DNA from: Caldifarciminota bacterium
GTDB taxonomy: Bacteria > Hydrothermota > Tepidihabitantia > SM23-42
Length of the DNA stretch: 5,605 bases
Assembly: GCA_023128195.1 (NCBI GenBank)
Contig: JAGMEL010000294.1
Location: forward strand, 1 to 5,605
Reading direction: 5' to 3'
A program made the translations under genes and the position numbers. Under the pieces are notes generated by a model that saw nothing but the letters and a program-made list of their open reading frames with translations, ran no database searches and was not told the origin of the DNA. Numbering within the stretch: the stretch's first letter is position 1; each line of letters begins with the position of its first letter. This document shows, one piece after another, positions 4,879 through 5,605 of the stretch.

Positions 4879-5605
4879 ATGAATGAGAATGCCCTGGAGA
4901 TAAACGGCCTCTATAAATCATATTGTTCTTTATTTAAAAAAGAAACAAATGCAGTAATAGATTTTTCATTACAAATAAAAAAAGGCGAAATTTTTGCCCT
5001 TTTAGGTCCGAACGGCGCAGGTAAAACTACAGTAATTTTGACAATTTTAGGTTTGTTACATAAAAATCAAGGGGACGTTAAGATTTTTGGACAAGATTGT
5101 GAGAAAATAGATGTAAAAAAAAGAATAAGTTATTTGCCCGAGAATCCCTCATTCAACTTCCCTCGATACTTAACAGCATATGAATATCTTGATTTACATG
5201 GTTCATTAAAAGGACTTTCTGAAACAGAAAAGGTACAGCAAATTAATCCCCTTCTTAATCGCCTTGAACTTATAGAGCAAAAAGATAAACGGATTTCAAA
5301 ATTTTCAAAGGGCATGTTACAAAGGCTTAATATTACCCAGGCATTTTTGGGTGATCCTGATTTACTTTTTCTTGATGAACCTATTCTCGGTCTTGACCCA
5401 ATGGGTATTGCAGAAGTCAGAAAATTGATTCTAATGTTTAAGGAAAAAAATAAGACGATTTTTATAAATTCTCATCTACTATCAGAAGTCGAAAAGACAT
5501 GTGACCATGCCGGAATAATGATTAATGGTAAACTCAAAAAAATATTAAGCATGGAAGAACTTTCAGATACATTATACGGTGTAACGATCAAAATTTCGAA
5601 TATTG
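4879..5605 (+). CDS. ABC transporter ATP-binding protein, ABC-2-type, truncated by the window edge
   Basis: The open frame from ATG 4879 runs 242 codons to the window end without a stop. It is a complete nucleotide-binding domain: Walker A GPNGAGKTT (43-51), Q-loop region SYLPENP (84-90, Glu where a Gln is often found, as is common in this subfamily), signature FSKGMLQRL (142-150, in place of LSGGQ), Walker B LLFLDEP (162-168, catalytic Glu167), D-loop GLDP (171-174) and switch His199 in NSHLL. The FSKGM signature and the tail after about 215 fit ATPases of ABC-2-type exporters for drugs, lipids or polysaccharides, usually paired with a permease that should lie beyond 5605. Substrate is unknown. 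The ribosome site is weak (ACGAGAA, 4864-4870), so translation may depend partly on coupling with the SIMPL gene. Confidence 0.95.
   Translation, partial: MNENALEINGLYKSYCSLFKKETNAVIDFSLQIKKGEIFALLGPNGAGKTTVILTILGLLHKNQGDVKIFGQDCEKIDVKKRISYLPENPSFNFPRYLTAYEYLDLHGSLKGLSETEKVQQINPLLNRLELIEQKDKRISKFSKGMLQRLNITQAFLGDPDLLFLDEPILGLDPMGIAEVRKLILMFKEKNKTIFINSHLLSEVEKTCDHAGIMINGKLKKILSMEELSDTLYGVTIKISNI

Noticed and set aside
5130..5315. 61-codon minus-strand frame
   Set aside because: It lies antisense within the ABC ATPase gene, which has all its motifs intact.

Overview
The window is AT-rich bacterial DNA. The bacterial housekeeping genes dtd, yicC and gmk, close-to-consensus sigma-70-type promoters (TTGACT, 16-bp spacer, TATAAT) and good Shine-Dalgarno sites all fit a bacterium. 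Neither tRNA gene encodes its CCA end. A pyruvoyl-dependent arginine decarboxylase and a TTG-started gmk suggest a less-studied, possibly candidate-phylum lineage, but I cannot name the taxon from sequence alone.

Layout. The minus strand from about 3984 down to base 1 reads as one long co-directional block: promoter, tRNA-Gly(TCC), a secreted DJ-1/PfpI-family protein, dtd, yicC and gmk. A second promoter follows, then tRNA-Ala(CGC), pyruvoyl-dependent arginine decarboxylase (pdaD), and a secreted endonuclease/exonuclease/phosphatase-family protein that runs off the left edge. The plus strand from about 4131 carries a promoter, a secreted SIMPL-domain (DUF541) protein and an ABC-2-type transporter ATPase that runs off the right edge. 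The 208-bp gap 3969-4176 is the divergent regulatory region between the two blocks.

How the genes may work together. dtd (removal of D-amino acids from tRNA), yicC (RNA turnover) and gmk (GMP to GDP) form a tightly packed, translationally coupled housekeeping cluster (0-bp junction, then an 8-bp overlap). Each tRNA has its own TTGACT-N16-TATAAT promoter and is followed almost at once by a protein gene. This suggests that the DJ-1-like gene and pdaD are expressed from tRNA-mRNA transcripts whose mRNA 5' ends would be made by tRNA 3' processing. pdaD makes agmatine for polyamine synthesis. The SIMPL protein and the ABC ATPase may form a cell-envelope unit.

The most interesting signals concern translation and RNA structure, not a new protein system. 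They are: (a) an apparent -1 frameshift at a T8 tract inside the signal peptide of the nuclease, which creates a U UUU UUU slippery heptamer; (b) a hairpin between the Shine-Dalgarno site and the start codon of dtd; (c) an 18-bp interrupted stem that fills the whole spacer between tRNA-Gly and the Shine-Dalgarno site of the DJ-1-like gene; and (d) a 12-nt spacer between tRNA-Ala and pdaD. I see no mobile element, CRISPR array, prophage or clear defence system.
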